Positions 51,350 to 63,873 of a DNA stretch of 64,000 bases are shown in pieces (within the stretch, counting starts at the first letter, position 1; every line of letters begins with the position of its first letter). The stretch spans positions 1-64,000 of the forward strand of contig JAQGBZ010000052.1 of NCBI GenBank assembly GCA_034687125.1, written 5' to 3'. This stretch comes from Neelides folsomi. Lineage: Eukaryota; Arthropoda; Collembola; Neelipleona; Neelidae. Made by a program: the position numbers and the translations under genes. The notes beneath the pieces were generated by a model. It did no database searches. It was given only the letters and a program-made list of their open reading frames with translations, and was not told where the DNA came from.

Positions 51350-51777
51350 GTGAGTGAACTCTCCTCCCACATTGATCTCTTTTTACTCATCCTGATACCC
51401 ATTTCCACCCCATTCACATATTTCCCTAATACTAACATATACAGATATTGTATGTATACCAATATACGACCATTGTTTAAATTGATTTTCAAAATTCCTA
51501 AATTTCCTTCCTAATTAGCATTAAATATTATTTTATAGTATTTTAGTTATAATATTTATAATGGATTTTAATTAGATTTAACTAAACCACATTATATTTA
51601 AATTGAGGATTTTATACGATTAGGAAGAATTGAAACGGAAATTGTTTTAATTGAGGTTTTCCCTCTTGTCCAACTTAAGGTGTATAAAAAGGGTTAAATG
51701 GAAGTCAAGCGTTGGTAATAAGTGTATGGTTGAATAGGGAAGAGGATCGATAGTTTTTGGGACTGGAGGAAGGAAGG

Positions 51778-52938
51778 ATGGATGGACCGGAGGCTGAAAG
51801 CGATCCGCCGCCCCCCAATGAAATAACGTTTAAAAACAACGCGCGGCATGGTACCCGCAAACCCAGAGGGATCTCGGGGAAAACCCGGGAACCTCCGAGG
51901 GAATTCGGACCGGAGACAAAGAAGGTTCAATCAGGGAAAGTGACGCCATTTGAAAATCCCTCTCATCCACTCCACTCGACATTCCGTAAGTTCAAATGGA
52001 CCTTTTCCTATTTAAATAACGACCCTCTAATTTGATTAACTCGTAAAGAAACTCCCACAATTCCTTAAATCACGATTCAAGAGATAAAGAAATAGAAGAA
52101 TAAGCTTAAGATATAACATTAGAGTTGATCCGAGAGATATAACAAAGAGATATACTATTTGTGTTAAAAGAATTCTTCTTATATTTATACTCCTGGTATA
52201 CTTAAACCACTTACTTAAACTAATACATGATGTAAGATACTTATTTTAGGTAAAATCAATTAATTAAATTCAAGTGTTCTATAAATTATCGATTTCAAGA
52301 GTTACTTTATAAGATTTATAACTCTATACTTAATTTCAGTCATTTTGAATTTAAAATCCTCTCAAGGTTTTTCGCACATAGTAGATTGAACAAATATTTT
52401 ATGGTAATGGAATTAAAAGGAATTACAAACTTCCGCCCAACTTCTTCATTAAATATAAGGATTAATTTAATTAATCAACTTTTCATAATTGGATGAAAGA
52501 CTATTCGCATTAGTTTATGAAAGGAAATAACAGAAAATAAATCTACTTTAATTAACACACAAACTTATGCACGAGTCATTAATCTTTCAAGACAACTCTG
52601 TTCAGATTATTTTAATAAACTTTACTTATTTTAATTTTTCTATATTTGAATCATAGGACAATTTTCCATGTGAGATTTTTGATATTTTCTCATATTAAAA
52701 TAAATGCTTACAATTAAATATAATAGACATTAAATATAAAGTTGCACTTAACAAATTGTAATATAATTGTGTATATTATAGTTTATTAAACATTGCCAAT
52801 TTATTGTACAGAACTAGAGCTAGAAATGTATTAAATTGGAATTAAATACAGATAAGAACAAGTTTCTAAATTCATCTTATTTCAGGTCACAGAGTTGGAA
52901 AAAGATCGAAGATTTGGAGATCAACCTTAATCTTCTAA
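51778..52938 (+). CDS. Candidate two-exon small gene, unrecognised
   Basis: Exon 1, 51778-51985, starts MDGPEAESDPPPP and ends at a perfect donor, TTCC|gtaagt. Exon 2, 52886-52938, follows acceptor cttatttcag and ends RSTLIF-stop. Frame is kept; the product is 86 aa, hydrophilic and basic in its second half, with no domain I know. AATAAA at 52999-53004 lies 61 nt after the stop. The frame may extend upstream: an acceptor-like gatcgatag at 51753 is in phase with the donor at 51349, but its pyrimidine tract is poor. The antisense strand of exon 1 also has an open frame (MSSGVDERDFQMASL...), so strand is uncertain. Exon 1 is CpG-dense. Confidence 0.32.
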
Positions 52939-53976
52939 TCAACGAGAGGAAATGAAATTTGGGGAAAAGAAATGAACAAGAAGGTTCGAACTTCATACAA
53001 TAAATTATTAATGAGAAAATAATGGAAACTCTCAAGTTATAAACTAATTGGACCATTACAAAAAATGTTTGTTTTCAGTCGGAGAACCCGAGACGCTTCA
53101 ACTCGAAATATTGCGAATTCAACGGAGGAACTTCGAGAAAGATTATTTAATTTTCTTCGTCTTCATTTCGAATATTATCATAAACTTATTTCCATCTTCA
53201 TACATTACCATTCATAAAGAATTGAAGAGTAATTTAACAAAACATTATTTTTAAACTTATACACAATTTTCCATATACCATAAATGAGCATATATTATTT
53301 TTTAAATTCAATTAAAAAGGCTTTTATGACTTTAGGGTCTCAACATACTCCTATCTATTTAATATCACAGTTAAAAGTATTTTAAAATTTAAAAACGTAA
53401 AATTATTTGACTTTTTAACAAGAATTCAAATCACATAAAAACTTCATATTTTTATTTTAAAAAAGTCTTACATTGATAAACTTAAAAGTATTATACAATT
53501 TAAAGCTGAATTCAATTCTCTTTTAAATTGATTCAAAAGTCTTACAAAAGTACATTAGGACATTAGTTTTTATTCATTGACAAAATTGTTTGAAAAGAGT
53601 TGATGAATACAATAAGAGAATCATACATTATAGATTCAGTAATTGAATAAAAATGGAAAGGCGTCATTAAACCCAATTGCGTCATTTCCCTCATACTTTC
53701 TTGCGTACGTGTTCTCAACTTTGCCTATTCCCCCCAAATTCCCCTAAAACTTATGAATTAAATACACCCGGAAGATAAAGTGAAAACGATACATGAGAAA
53801 AATATAGTATGAGAAAAAATGTAACATGAGGCGAAAACTTGGAATCTTCATATAAATTGAGAATATTAAAAAGAATAAAAAAGTCCGAAATGAAGTTCTT
53901 TGTTCTTTGATCATTATCAGACTGATTTCACCTATATCTATCTCTAGATCTCTCAACAGATCTTCTCTATAGTTTT

Positions 53977-54012
53977 CTCCCCAACTCACCTATGCATAGG
54001 TGAGTTGGGGAG
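53977..54012. repeat. Perfect 36-bp palindrome
   Basis: The left arm ctccccaactcacctatg (53977-53994) is followed at once by its exact reverse complement (53995-54012), with no spacer. The centre is tatgcata, and symmetry breaks on both sides. It could be a cruciform-forming sequence, a dimeric factor site or a fold-back joint. It is far from any supported gene. Confidence 0.9.
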
Positions 54013-55383
54013 TTAATGAGAGTTGATTAGAGGTTGATAGACATCAAAGTCCGCCTTCTCTTTTCCGAATGGACCAAATGACCAAGCTCCTCCTTCTCCT
54101 TCCACCAACACTCACCAACATTCACCTCAGAGGATTGGAATAATGATGGTGAAAAATGAAAACAGGTGTGAAGAGAGTCTCTTGACTCTCCTACACTTCG
54201 CATTGGTGGGAAGGGACGGAGGAGGAAGGTGATTTATGCAAAAAACACTCATGATTTATTACGCTCCTCGACCCAAACGGCTAAATTATTGCCAGAATTT
54301 ATACAAAAGTACAAAGGGGGATTCTTTCTCAAGAAACAACATCTCGACACCCAACGACGCAAATATGATTTAAATGGGGAAAATATTATCCCTCACCTTT
54401 CCATGTACAGATTAATTTATTAGACCCTTCTTCACATTTATTGTACGTACATTATCCTATCAAACAACAATAACGCCTTCTCCAAATTTTTTTTAAAAAA
54501 TCTTTTAAAACTCAATTATTTAACTAAAAGTCAAATATAACTTAAATATTCAATCCATTAACTTAAAATTAACTTAATCAATTTATCTAATTTTTAAACG
54601 TATTTAAATTCAATCCTTAAAGATATTTAACTATTAAACGTATTTAGAATTTTAAAACTATTTATTAGCATAAAGAACCTTAACTTGAATAACAACAATA
54701 AATCTAATTTATAGTACAAAGACAGGTGAAAGTGACATCCATCATTTTTAGTTAATTCATTTTAAAACTAACAATTTACCAATAATTAACTTTTAATACA
54801 CTTCAAGAAACAGTTAAAGAAATGGCACAATCCTGAAGAAGTTGAATGAAAAATCGTCAATACTTTTAATCCGTTATTGTAAACATTTTATGAAGATCCA
54901 AGAATTGATTTTTAAGGCACACTTTAAACTCTCTTTTCATACCTTGGTCATTTAATTCTTTTTTTTAAATCTCTTACTAATAACAGAGAGGAATATTAAT
55001 TGAATTAATTGTAAAAATATCACAGATTTAATGCGAGGTTATTTTGCTCATCGAGACATGGAAGGAATTTTATTATTAAATATCGTCCAACTACATTCAT
55101 TCCCAAGACTGAAGGGCAAAGAAGATGATTGAGGTATTTTAATAAAAGGAAGCCTTTTTTAATCATCAATTCCCTCGTAAAAGGAATTTGTTCATTTGAG
55201 TCATAATTTGAAGGTTTGGATCCAATGAAGTCTAGCGGGATGATTAAATTACTGGTTTTTCAATCACACAATCCCACTTTTGACACTTTCCGCAATTTCG
55301 TTTCTACAAATGGGGAGTTATTTCACACACGACTTCTCAAACAATTCCTTCTCTTTAATCATACCCCAATTATGATTCTTTTA

Positions 55384-55433
55384 TATAAATCTCCTCCATA
55401 TAAATCTCCACGTCCTCCATATAAATCTCCGTC
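55384..55433. repeat. Three-copy tataaatctcc tandem repeat
   Basis: The core tataaatctcc appears at 55384, 55399 and 55420. The spacers are made of cctcca or cgtcctcca. It is a small tandem array in non-coding sequence. Confidence 0.8.
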
Positions 55434-57904
55434 TACTTTTATAACAGCTATGACATGAATAACGTCTAACAAGTAAGTAGCTTCTATTCGATGAAACGAT
55501 AAAACACGTCTAGACAGTCAAAAGGATTAAAAGTCTACTACAAGTACATTATATCCAACTACTTATTACAGGTACTTATTATACCATACATTCTTATAAA
55601 TACATATGACATTACTGATATGTATTTATGTCTATGTCATGTAATAATGAATGTGATATATGTAGTAGAAGTTGAATATAAAATATATTTGAAGACTACT
55701 GTAATAAAGTTTTAGTTGTTGGTCTTTTTCGTTCTTGATTTTTTAGTTATAAGAACCACATTATAGTAGTAGTAATAGTTGTTGAATAATAAGAGATAGG
55801 GTTTGAGGTCTGAGGGCCTTGTTGAGATTTTCGTGTGGGAGGACGAGAAATTCCACTGGTGAAATTTCTGGAGGCATCAAAAGCTCCTTCGCTCCCATTC
55901 CTCCCTTTACATAGAGATTAAAAGTGGAAAGATGCTGCGGAGATGTTGAGGAGAATGTTTGAGATGTTTGTAGGAGGAGAACGTGGCTCAAGTCCTCATT
56001 GTCTCTCTCTATCAATCAATCACCTTCCTTGACGCCCCCTTGAGCGGCCCCACACTTCCCGTGTCCAAAACCCCGCCGTCACTCATCCAAACCCACAATT
56101 ACAAAACTAAAGGCTCCCTTCACTCATTCAATAATCTTGGCGGTTCGTGAGAGAAACTTTAAAATTTTATAATGAAGAAAAAGTAGATTATTATTCTATC
56201 AATTCAAATAACTATACAATTTAATATAAATAACTATTCAATTTATATTGAGTATAAATAAAATATTGAAGTAATAAATGAACTATTGAAATAATATAAA
56301 CTATTAAAGTTATATATGAACTATTGAAGTTAATACGTTAACTATAATTTAAAAAGAATTTAAGAGTCCATTAAGAGCTAATAAATGGGAATAATGAACT
56401 GACAAAACAATGGATGTTGACTAACTTCATTTCTATTGAATAAAAAATACCCAACTCATCCTCCGCACCTGATAGATATATTATTTATATTTAAAATAAT
56501 CTCCTATTTATTAACTTTGTATATTTAACTCTAATAATGTCTCGTCCATTTAACTTTTCCACAACTAGCGTCTGTGTCCATAAGCCCTTTACCCTTAAAA
56601 TTTATTCTTCCTAACTTTCCCTTTCAACTTGCTTAAATTTATCATTGCAAACAAACAAAGTTGTTTGGTTGATTCAACACAATAATATTTATTCATCTAT
56701 TTGACTTGTCAATAAATCAAAGCCACCATTCAATTCTTATACTTCCCAAGATTTAAAGCTATTCAGCGACGCATTTTAAACATAAACAATTAACCTTAAA
56801 GGTCTTAAACAACACTTCTCTTGTCTTTTAAATTTAAAATCATATTGGATGATCAATCTGATAATCTTCAATAACTCTTATAATATAACTAATAAAATTA
56901 GATATAATTCCTATTTAGGTCATATTTACACAAAAGGTATATTGAACATATTTGCTCAATCTTAAATTAATCAATTCTTAATAATGCTTATTAAAATCAA
57001 ATATTAATATTATAATTAAGTATTTGAGTGAGAATCTTTTTCTGGAAACATTGCACATATTGCACTTCGATTCAAAATTATTACATTTTACTAAACTTTT
57101 AAAATAATTAAAATAGAAGGAATTACAAAAGGTCAACTATAAAGTTAAAAGTTAATAGGACTCAATTATTAAATATTTTAAAAACTTCTTTAATGGAAGT
57201 TCTGACAAAATACTTAATTATTGTATTTCTTACGCTTTTAATCCTAGTGGAATAAAAGATACAAAAATAATAAAAGGGGAATTAACTCCCTGAGATTAGT
57301 TTTTTTTACACACACAATCAACATCTTCTCAATACCTGTTAAAGCCTTTGTGGAATGTAAAGTATACGTCTCAACCTTTCAAATCTCTTCATCATATTCA
57401 TCAACGATTTAACGAGTCCATTAAGCATTTTACGAACCAAGGATAAACAAATGGTTCCATTTACAAAAATACCATTCTTATGTCAAATTCATATCAGAAA
57501 ACTCGTTCCCACTCTCTCGCTCTTTAATAAATATGATGTGTGAAAATATCAAAGTTGTTCTTATATGTATCATATACACCATGTGTTTCAGTTTTCAGTA
57601 TACCTTAAATATAAAATCCTCGATTTTTCATTAATACATTAATACAACTCATTGGACCAAATCCCCATTGTTTAACTCTTCGAGTTTGGTAATAAACTAA
57701 TTTCATAAATGAAATATCTTAAAAATGTAAATATTCCTAAGTATAAAAATTAGTGAATAAAAACAAAAGTATACAATTTATACAAAAATTCTCCGCAATG
57801 AAGGCACCAATTGAATAAGACAATTTTCGATTCCTTTGAAGAATCTTTAAGATCGTTGATATGATCATTAAATGATTGGAATGAATGATTAAGATTTAAA
57901 ATTC

Positions 57905-60900
57905 TCAGCGAGTGAGATGGGACAAATGGGGTGAAGAAGGTGAATGGAGTCCCGGGTAGCACTGAGGCGGCTGCGGATCCGACGGATAATGGTAGAGGAC
58001 ATTTGATGTAGGGGAAGGTGAATGGGGGAACATCATGGCGGGAGCGGGGCTCGAGTGGTAGTTGTTGTTCAAGGGTGACCCGTACATGGCGGGTGAATGG
58101 TGGAGGCCCATGGGTTGGGCTTGGGTGGAGTAGGGAGAAGAACTCAGCCTTACTTTCGTATCTCCGTGGTCGGAGGCATTGGGGTCGGCAGCGTAGGTGA
58201 GCTCGGTCTCCTCGTAGCCGGTTGCGGACATCCGTTGAGTGTCGCTCCCGCTGTTGGGTGGGTCGGGGGAGTTGAGGCACGTTTGGATCAACGCCTTCCC
58301 GGCTTCGGAGGTGATCATCGGTTGAAGTTTCCGGGTAGCGAAGGTGTAGACGTGGCCGGTCTCTGAAGCCACCAACAGCATCACTTGAGTCCCGGTCAAA
58401 GTTGAAAGTTCATAGGCCTAAAAATTACATATTGGTTACTATCTTTACGAATAAATACACCAATTGCAAACACTCTAACTCAATGTCAATTATAAATAGT
58501 ATATATTATATTAAACTTCATAAATTCATAAAAATGTAGAATTATTTAAAAATTAAAAAAATTAAATAAAAAATTTGTCGTCGCATGCAGTGCTGTCATT
58601 AATGTCATTAGATTTAAATGGTCATGGAACAAGAAATTTATCGCTTCAATAACTTCAATGCCCACATTGTGATAAATCCGTCAATGGTCAAAAGGGCGAT
58701 TGGAATAAAACTGTCAACTTATGATATGCTAATAAGGCTAAAGAGTCGTCGATCGACCAGGGAACCGGACATTGGACATTGTGAACATTATGGGCATTGG
58801 ACATGTTCGAGCATATTGAGAACATTGGCGGAGATTGAATAAGTGGATTAAAGTAGGAGGTGAGGAAGATGTTGTTTTGTCATCCTCGTCAACTCTTAAA
58901 ACATTTATTGGAGTGAGGAGAGAAAGGTCATGAGGAAACCAATTTGGGCATCAGTGGAATGGTCAGGTCGGGAGGGAGAGAGACGGACTTATTAGGCAGC
59001 AATCCCTATATAGACGAGATCAATATGGACTTATTCCCCAACTCTCGCCAAAATGTGAGTGCCAGGTAAGGGCGAAGGACCAAAATTCTCCGCTACGGTA
59101 CCTGGAGTAAAAATCCGCCCAAATTCAGTTATTTTTATACCCTGCCCCTCACCATCACCTTTTTATTGTCATTTAGAGTGCTTAAAAGGCTCAAATGCAT
59201 TTTTACCCAATTACGTCTTTCATTCATTCACTTGTCATAACAAATCCTGAGCCATCAAAATCATCACAATTGGGATAATTTTACAAATGTTTCATTTCCT
59301 CATTCCTGGGGAATTTCTTGGAAGGAAGGAAGTTTTGATAAAGATATAAAGTATCTCAAGTTCTCCAGTGGTTAATTATCAATTTACTAAACCCACAACG
59401 ATAATTTGCGCCACGTCATTATTAAATGAATTCTATAATTCTTAGAAATTTCAAATTAATTCATTCACAGAAATGATTTAAATACAAAATTGCCAGAAAT
59501 TAAAAAAATGACGTCTAAAAAATTAAATTACTATTATTAAATTAAAATTTTGAATTAAAATTAAAAGGTTTCCTAGAGGTCTTTAGGTAGTGGAAAGAAG
59601 AATTTTTATGTGTATTATGATTATCTCTTCTCTAAAGGATTCCAAAGAAGAATTTAAACTGTTGAGTGGAGATGGAAAACGTTCATTAGTATAATAAGTC
59701 GTGGTTTGATAGGGAATGTAGGGATGTGTGTGTGTTGGGATTGGCTCCCGACCTCACGTTCATCCCTGTAATATATTTAATGGATGTGAAGGTGGCTGGT
59801 GGCTGAATGGGTGAAGACGCGTAGGAAATCTCTTGGCATCCCAATTGTCAAAGGAGCTTTCCAATGGGATGGGGAGGATAAGAGGTTCAATGGAGCCATG
59901 GGAAATTCCTCCCTTGTGTGGGGTTTCGGCGGGCTGGGCGGGCTCCCCGCCGCCCGAACTCCCCCGCTTCCCCCATACGGGTCATTTGCGGTGGAGGGGC
60001 CCGGAATCCGGAGTCGGAGCAGACCCAACCCCAACTACCCGGCGGCGGGAGGCGGGCAAACCTCCACGTGGTGAAAGAGAGAAAGAAAGTCATTAGCATG
60101 AATGAGGGAGTTGGGATAGGCGAGCCGAATAGCCTTGGGTGGCAAACATCCTCCAATCTCCCCGAGATGATCCCACACACCTTCGCTTCTAATTAATGGG
60201 AAATTACCCACCCGTTCCTTCCCCTCAATTATTGGGGAATTTACATCTTGCCCAATCCGCCTATTTTAATTATTTTGAACTCTAATATTAAAAATAACTA
60301 CGATTTTAAAAAATAGTTAATTGCGAGTGTAAGGTTTCAATTTTTAACTATTGAACATCATTGATCTATAAATATTTCTATTTGGAAATTTTGTAAACAA
60401 TCAAAAAAGAGATTGTGACACATCTGTGACTCATAAAACGTGCCATGTGGAATCTTCATTTTTTATCTCTAGATGAGTCAATGACATAAACTTTGCAAAA
60501 ATTTAAAATTCCTTGACCAGAGATTTAAAAATCTAATTTTTAGCAGGGATGGTGTAAATCATTTAATGTCATTATTAAATAATTATTGAATATTAATTAA
60601 AATTACCTTTTTCATAATCCCAGTCTTCCTCTTGGAGAAGGTCGTGTACCGCCGCAGCTTATTGTCAATGAACTCCATTTTGATCTTGACCCGTCCCTTC
60701 GTTTTCTTCCCATTGGGCGGCGGCTGCTTCTTGGGCTTCCCCTCTGGGGCGCCGCCAGGACCGGTGGGAGAATTGTTAGCATTGATCGTGTGATGGTTGT
60801 TGTTATTGTTATGATGGGAGGGCGGGTTATGGTTAGTCAGAAGATGGGCAAAGTCACTACCGGGAGAACCATTGTGGGGCAAGAACTCGGGGTGACTAGG

Positions 60901-60972
60901 AGGGCCGCCGAAAACCTCCGCCTGCACCATCGACCCGAAACTCCGACCCGAATTGTCTAAGTGGCTCTGCAT
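57905..60972 (-). CDS. SRF: Serum response factor, MADS-box transcription factor
   Basis: Nuclear MADS-box factor (Drosophila blistered) that binds CArG boxes as a dimer and recruits MRTF or ETS cofactors. Exons 60972-60607 and 58417-57905 total 879 nt, 292 aa. The intron splits the MADS box after GIMKK, and exon 2 resumes AYELSTLTGTQV. Residues 88-145 are nearly identical to human (GRVKIKMEFIDNKLRRYTT, LLVASETGHVYTFATRKLQP). The SAM extension continues through ALIQTCLNSPD and RMSATGYEETELTY. The C-terminal region is short (about 95 aa), rich in Pro, Ser, His and Tyr. Human SRF is 508 aa, so most of the vertebrate transactivation tail is absent. The N terminus has His/Asn runs and MQSHLDNSGRSF at the chosen ATG. 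The frame stays open upstream to 61122, so a longer start is possible. Confidence 0.94.
58418..60606 (-). other. SRF intron 1 with a CpG-rich block
   Basis: This 2.19-kb intron is mostly AT-rich. It contains a short array of attggaca/aacattgg words near 58.77-58.83 kb. A very CpG-rich block at 59.91-60.07 kb has frames open on both strands: plus ATG at 59899 (MGNSSLVWGFGG...), and minus through GPSTANDPYGGSGG. The block could be an alternative SRF exon or an unrelated nested exon. I cannot assign it. Confidence 0.5.
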
Positions 60973-63297
60973 GATTTTTATGACACCTCGTCTTGCCGAC
61001 TTCCTCTTGCCATAACAGCTGAGCCAGCACTGCGGCCAAGACCCTATTTGGATCGCCCTCCCTCCACAAACCCTCCAATCTTTAGGTTCTTTTAAGTTCC
61101 TTTTCCCATCCCCCACTCCCAACTATTTGCACATATTTTTCCTATCCCTTTGGAATCCTCCTGCTTATTCTCCTCTATTCAAATCCCTCATGGGAGATGG
61201 GATTTTGAACCTTGGGTTTCCACCCAACCCTCAGGAACAGTTCTTGTGAATTGAAACACCTCTTCGGCAAGAACAACAATTTCTCCTCATCTCGGGAAAA
61301 AAGACCTGGTGGGGTTTTGGTAGATCTAACGATTCCAAGGATCCAACAGAGTCACTTTCCAAGACACATGACACAATGTTTGATAAAAGGAAGTAGTTTT
61401 TAATTAAATGGACAGGTGTGGGATTGTGGATGCTAAATGTTGTGAAGTTTTGATCATTTTTCCATTTCCTTTGTTCATTAAACGTTGGAGATGAAATTGA
61501 AAGATTTGATATTTTAGAATTGGTTTTGTATGAGGATGGTGAAGATTGAAAAGCTTTAAATTTTACAAATACATAGGACATTTGTTTGAATCCTAAGATT
61601 CAAAGTTGACAAAGTTTATATTTTGAGAGTTTTCTAGAATGGAAGAAAGAGAAATGCGAGCGTGAAAATGAAGACCTTGGACATTTAGCAAGTGTTGAAA
61701 GTGTGAGGTCTTTGGTTAAATATTTTCAGACATCCACTTTCACCACAAACATTAGACTTATTTGAAGTCAGTTACCATTTTATTTTTAAAATAACTAATT
61801 AAAATATAAAGATAAGTTTTTAGTTTCACAAAATTTATTCACTTCTCATTGGAAAGAAAAAACAGCAAAGGGAAATTAACATTAATATAAGTTTCAATTT
61901 ATGAAGTCGAAGATTAATTTTTATTATTATTAAATAAAATAAAATAATCAACATTATAACTAAAGTTAAAAAAAACATGCTCCCTTTACCTCAATTGTCA
62001 TATCCGTTAGCAAAAAATGAAGAATCAACCTCATGTGCAGTTAAAGATTGTTTTGTTTTAAGTAGCATGAATGATCTGATTGAGAACATTTATTTGAAAT
62101 CGAGCCTTTGAGCTTGAAGCTGAATATTTTTTCACAGATCTGTAAGAATTTTGAGAAATTGTGCAAACATTCAGCTCATTTGTCCGCCTCTCTTTCTGTG
62201 TGTAAACTTTCCCTTCCTTTGTGTCATAGCAAATGTGTCTTTCTTCTCACTCTCATTCATTATGGACTTATTGAGGTGATTATGAACATTTCACACGCTT
62301 TTTACTCGCTAATATATTCATAAAACCATCATATAAATATCATACATTCATAGCACATAATACAGATGTATGTATGAATGCCATATTACTCCAATGAATG
62401 ATCTAATATGATGACACAGCGGATTAGTTTATTTAACATTGTTTAACATCTTCAAACTTCCTATGTAAAAAATGAAAACTAAACTAGTTTTTATTTTTTT
62501 ACAAGATTAACAAATAATTATTTAAATATATTCTTAAAATTTAAATAAGCAAGAAATTATGCATTTGTTATGCTAATTGTATCTAAAATTCAGAAACCTC
62601 ATTCAGAAACACTTCAACTCACGCTTACATAAACTACACACATATCATTTTCATAAAAACAATTTAAAACCAGATATGACATAATGTTGTAAATAAATAG
62701 CGTTTAGCTTCTTAACCATGATTTAATAATTGCGGGATAAATGAAAAGATCTTCATAAGCTGAAAGGGAAGTTAATTAAGGGCAAACAAACAAATTAAAT
62801 GCAGAAAATGTAAAAGGCTCCACATTTAAGGTAAAATAGTTTGAATTCGTCATCGTGCAGTTTGCAATTTCCTTCTTTTTGGCTTTTTGGCTCTTCAATT
62901 CATTTCTCCTTCTATTTACGTAAAGTCTTGGGTAAATTGGAAGGATCGGGTTTTTCACGCATTTGCCCTCCATGAGTTAAATGGGGGTCGTCGTATAAGT
63001 CGAAAAAGTACGGGGCTGAGTCTGCCAAGCGATGTCTAAAAGTAGCCGAAATTGCGGACGGGCTGCCGGTGAGGGAAGCCAAGTATTATTAAATGAGTAG
63101 ATTGTACACGGGCATAAATACAACGTCTCCTCGTACTTTGTAACATCCATCCTCCGTGAGAGAGAAATGCTGTAGAAGGGATATATATTTTACATATATT
63201 GTGTATATGTAAAATGTTAAGGCTCCATTCTCCTTCCCTCTCCGCCAGACTCCCAAAATAGGAGAGGAGCTCCTTATTTGGAGACTCGGGAAATTCG
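60973..63297. promoter_or_regulatory. SRF upstream region
   Basis: About 2.3 kb. The first 150 bp continue the SRF open frame upstream of the chosen start and may be leader or extra N-terminal coding sequence. Beyond that it is AT-rich, with no exon I can support. I did not find a clear CArG box, although SRF genes are often autoregulated. Confidence 0.4.
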
Positions 63298-63873
63298 ATG
63301 CCATGTGCTCCATGTGCTCTCGATTCTTCAACTTCCGGAACCCGCCCGGCTCCCATTTTCCCCCACCGCCCCATTTACCCCTCAAAGGAGGGGTTGAAAG
63401 ACCTGGAGACGTCGCAACCCGCCCGGGTAGCTGTAGAGAAAGGCGGGTCGTGGCAGGCGCCGTCTCCACCACACTCCACACAACTCATGAGAGAAATGCT
63501 CCGGGACTTTGCTGGAAGATTCCTAGTATTAATCCCATCATTAATAAGACAAACTCCCCTGTACCCCGCTACCCGAAACTCCCTTTTTTCACGTGGCTTT
63601 TCAATTCCTCAGCTTTTTGCAACCAAGGACTGTAATTATGGAGGAGGAACGACTCCAGGGTTTGAATGTTATTATCAAACTCATCATCTTGTCTCCTATG
63701 CAATTTGCCCAACATTTCCACCAATTACTGGATTTAAAATGACAGAGGCAGATATGACAAATGGAATATACATGGTTGATACTGTTGATAGCCAATTATT
63801 TACTTTACTTCCTGTAAAAATATTTAAATCAAGACTCAAAAATCTTTTTATACATATTCAAATCCCTAAATAA
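63298..63873 (+). CDS. Unrecognised 191-codon open reading frame
   Basis: A single uninterrupted frame from ATG (MPCAPCALDSSTSG...) to TAA, the longest open frame in the window outside the recognised genes. The first 60 codons lie in a CpG-rich block. The remainder lies in ordinary AT-rich sequence, yet stays open with plausible composition (GFECYYQTHHLVSYAICP, MTEADMTNGIYMVDT). The stop overlaps AATAAA (cctaaataaaaagc). I recognise no domain. In the CpG-rich part the minus strand is also open, with an ATG frame MSCVECGGDGACHDPPF ending at a donor-like GAGG|gtaaat. So this could be two unrelated pieces rather than one gene. Confidence 0.28.
   Translation: MPCAPCALDSSTSGTRPAPIFPHRPIYPSKEGLKDLETSQPARVAVEKGGSWQAPSPPHSTQLMREMLRDFAGRFLVLIPSLIRQTPLYPATRNSLFSRGFSIPQLFATKDCNYGGGTTPGFECYYQTHHLVSYAICPTFPPITGFKMTEADMTNGIYMVDTVDSQLFTLLPVKIFKSRLKNLFIHIQIPK

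Larger units (their letters stand above)
53005..57904. other. Long gene-poor interval upstream of SRF 3' end
   Basis: About 4.9 kb of mostly AT-rich DNA. I see a 36-bp palindrome at 53977-54012, a small tandem repeat at 55384-55433, and a patch richer in G+C at 55.83-56.10 kb with an 84-codon minus-strand frame of no recognisable type. A plus acceptor at 53078 (tgttttcag) precedes a short frame. No gene is supported. Confidence 0.5.

Noticed and set aside
55761-56015. 84-codon minus-strand frame in a patch richer in G+C
   Set aside because: No acceptable splice sites or recognisable features; its composition fits non-coding sequence.
58618-58842. 74-codon plus-strand frame within the SRF intron
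   Set aside because: Part of it is built from repeated attggaca/aacattgg words, and it has no homology or splice context.
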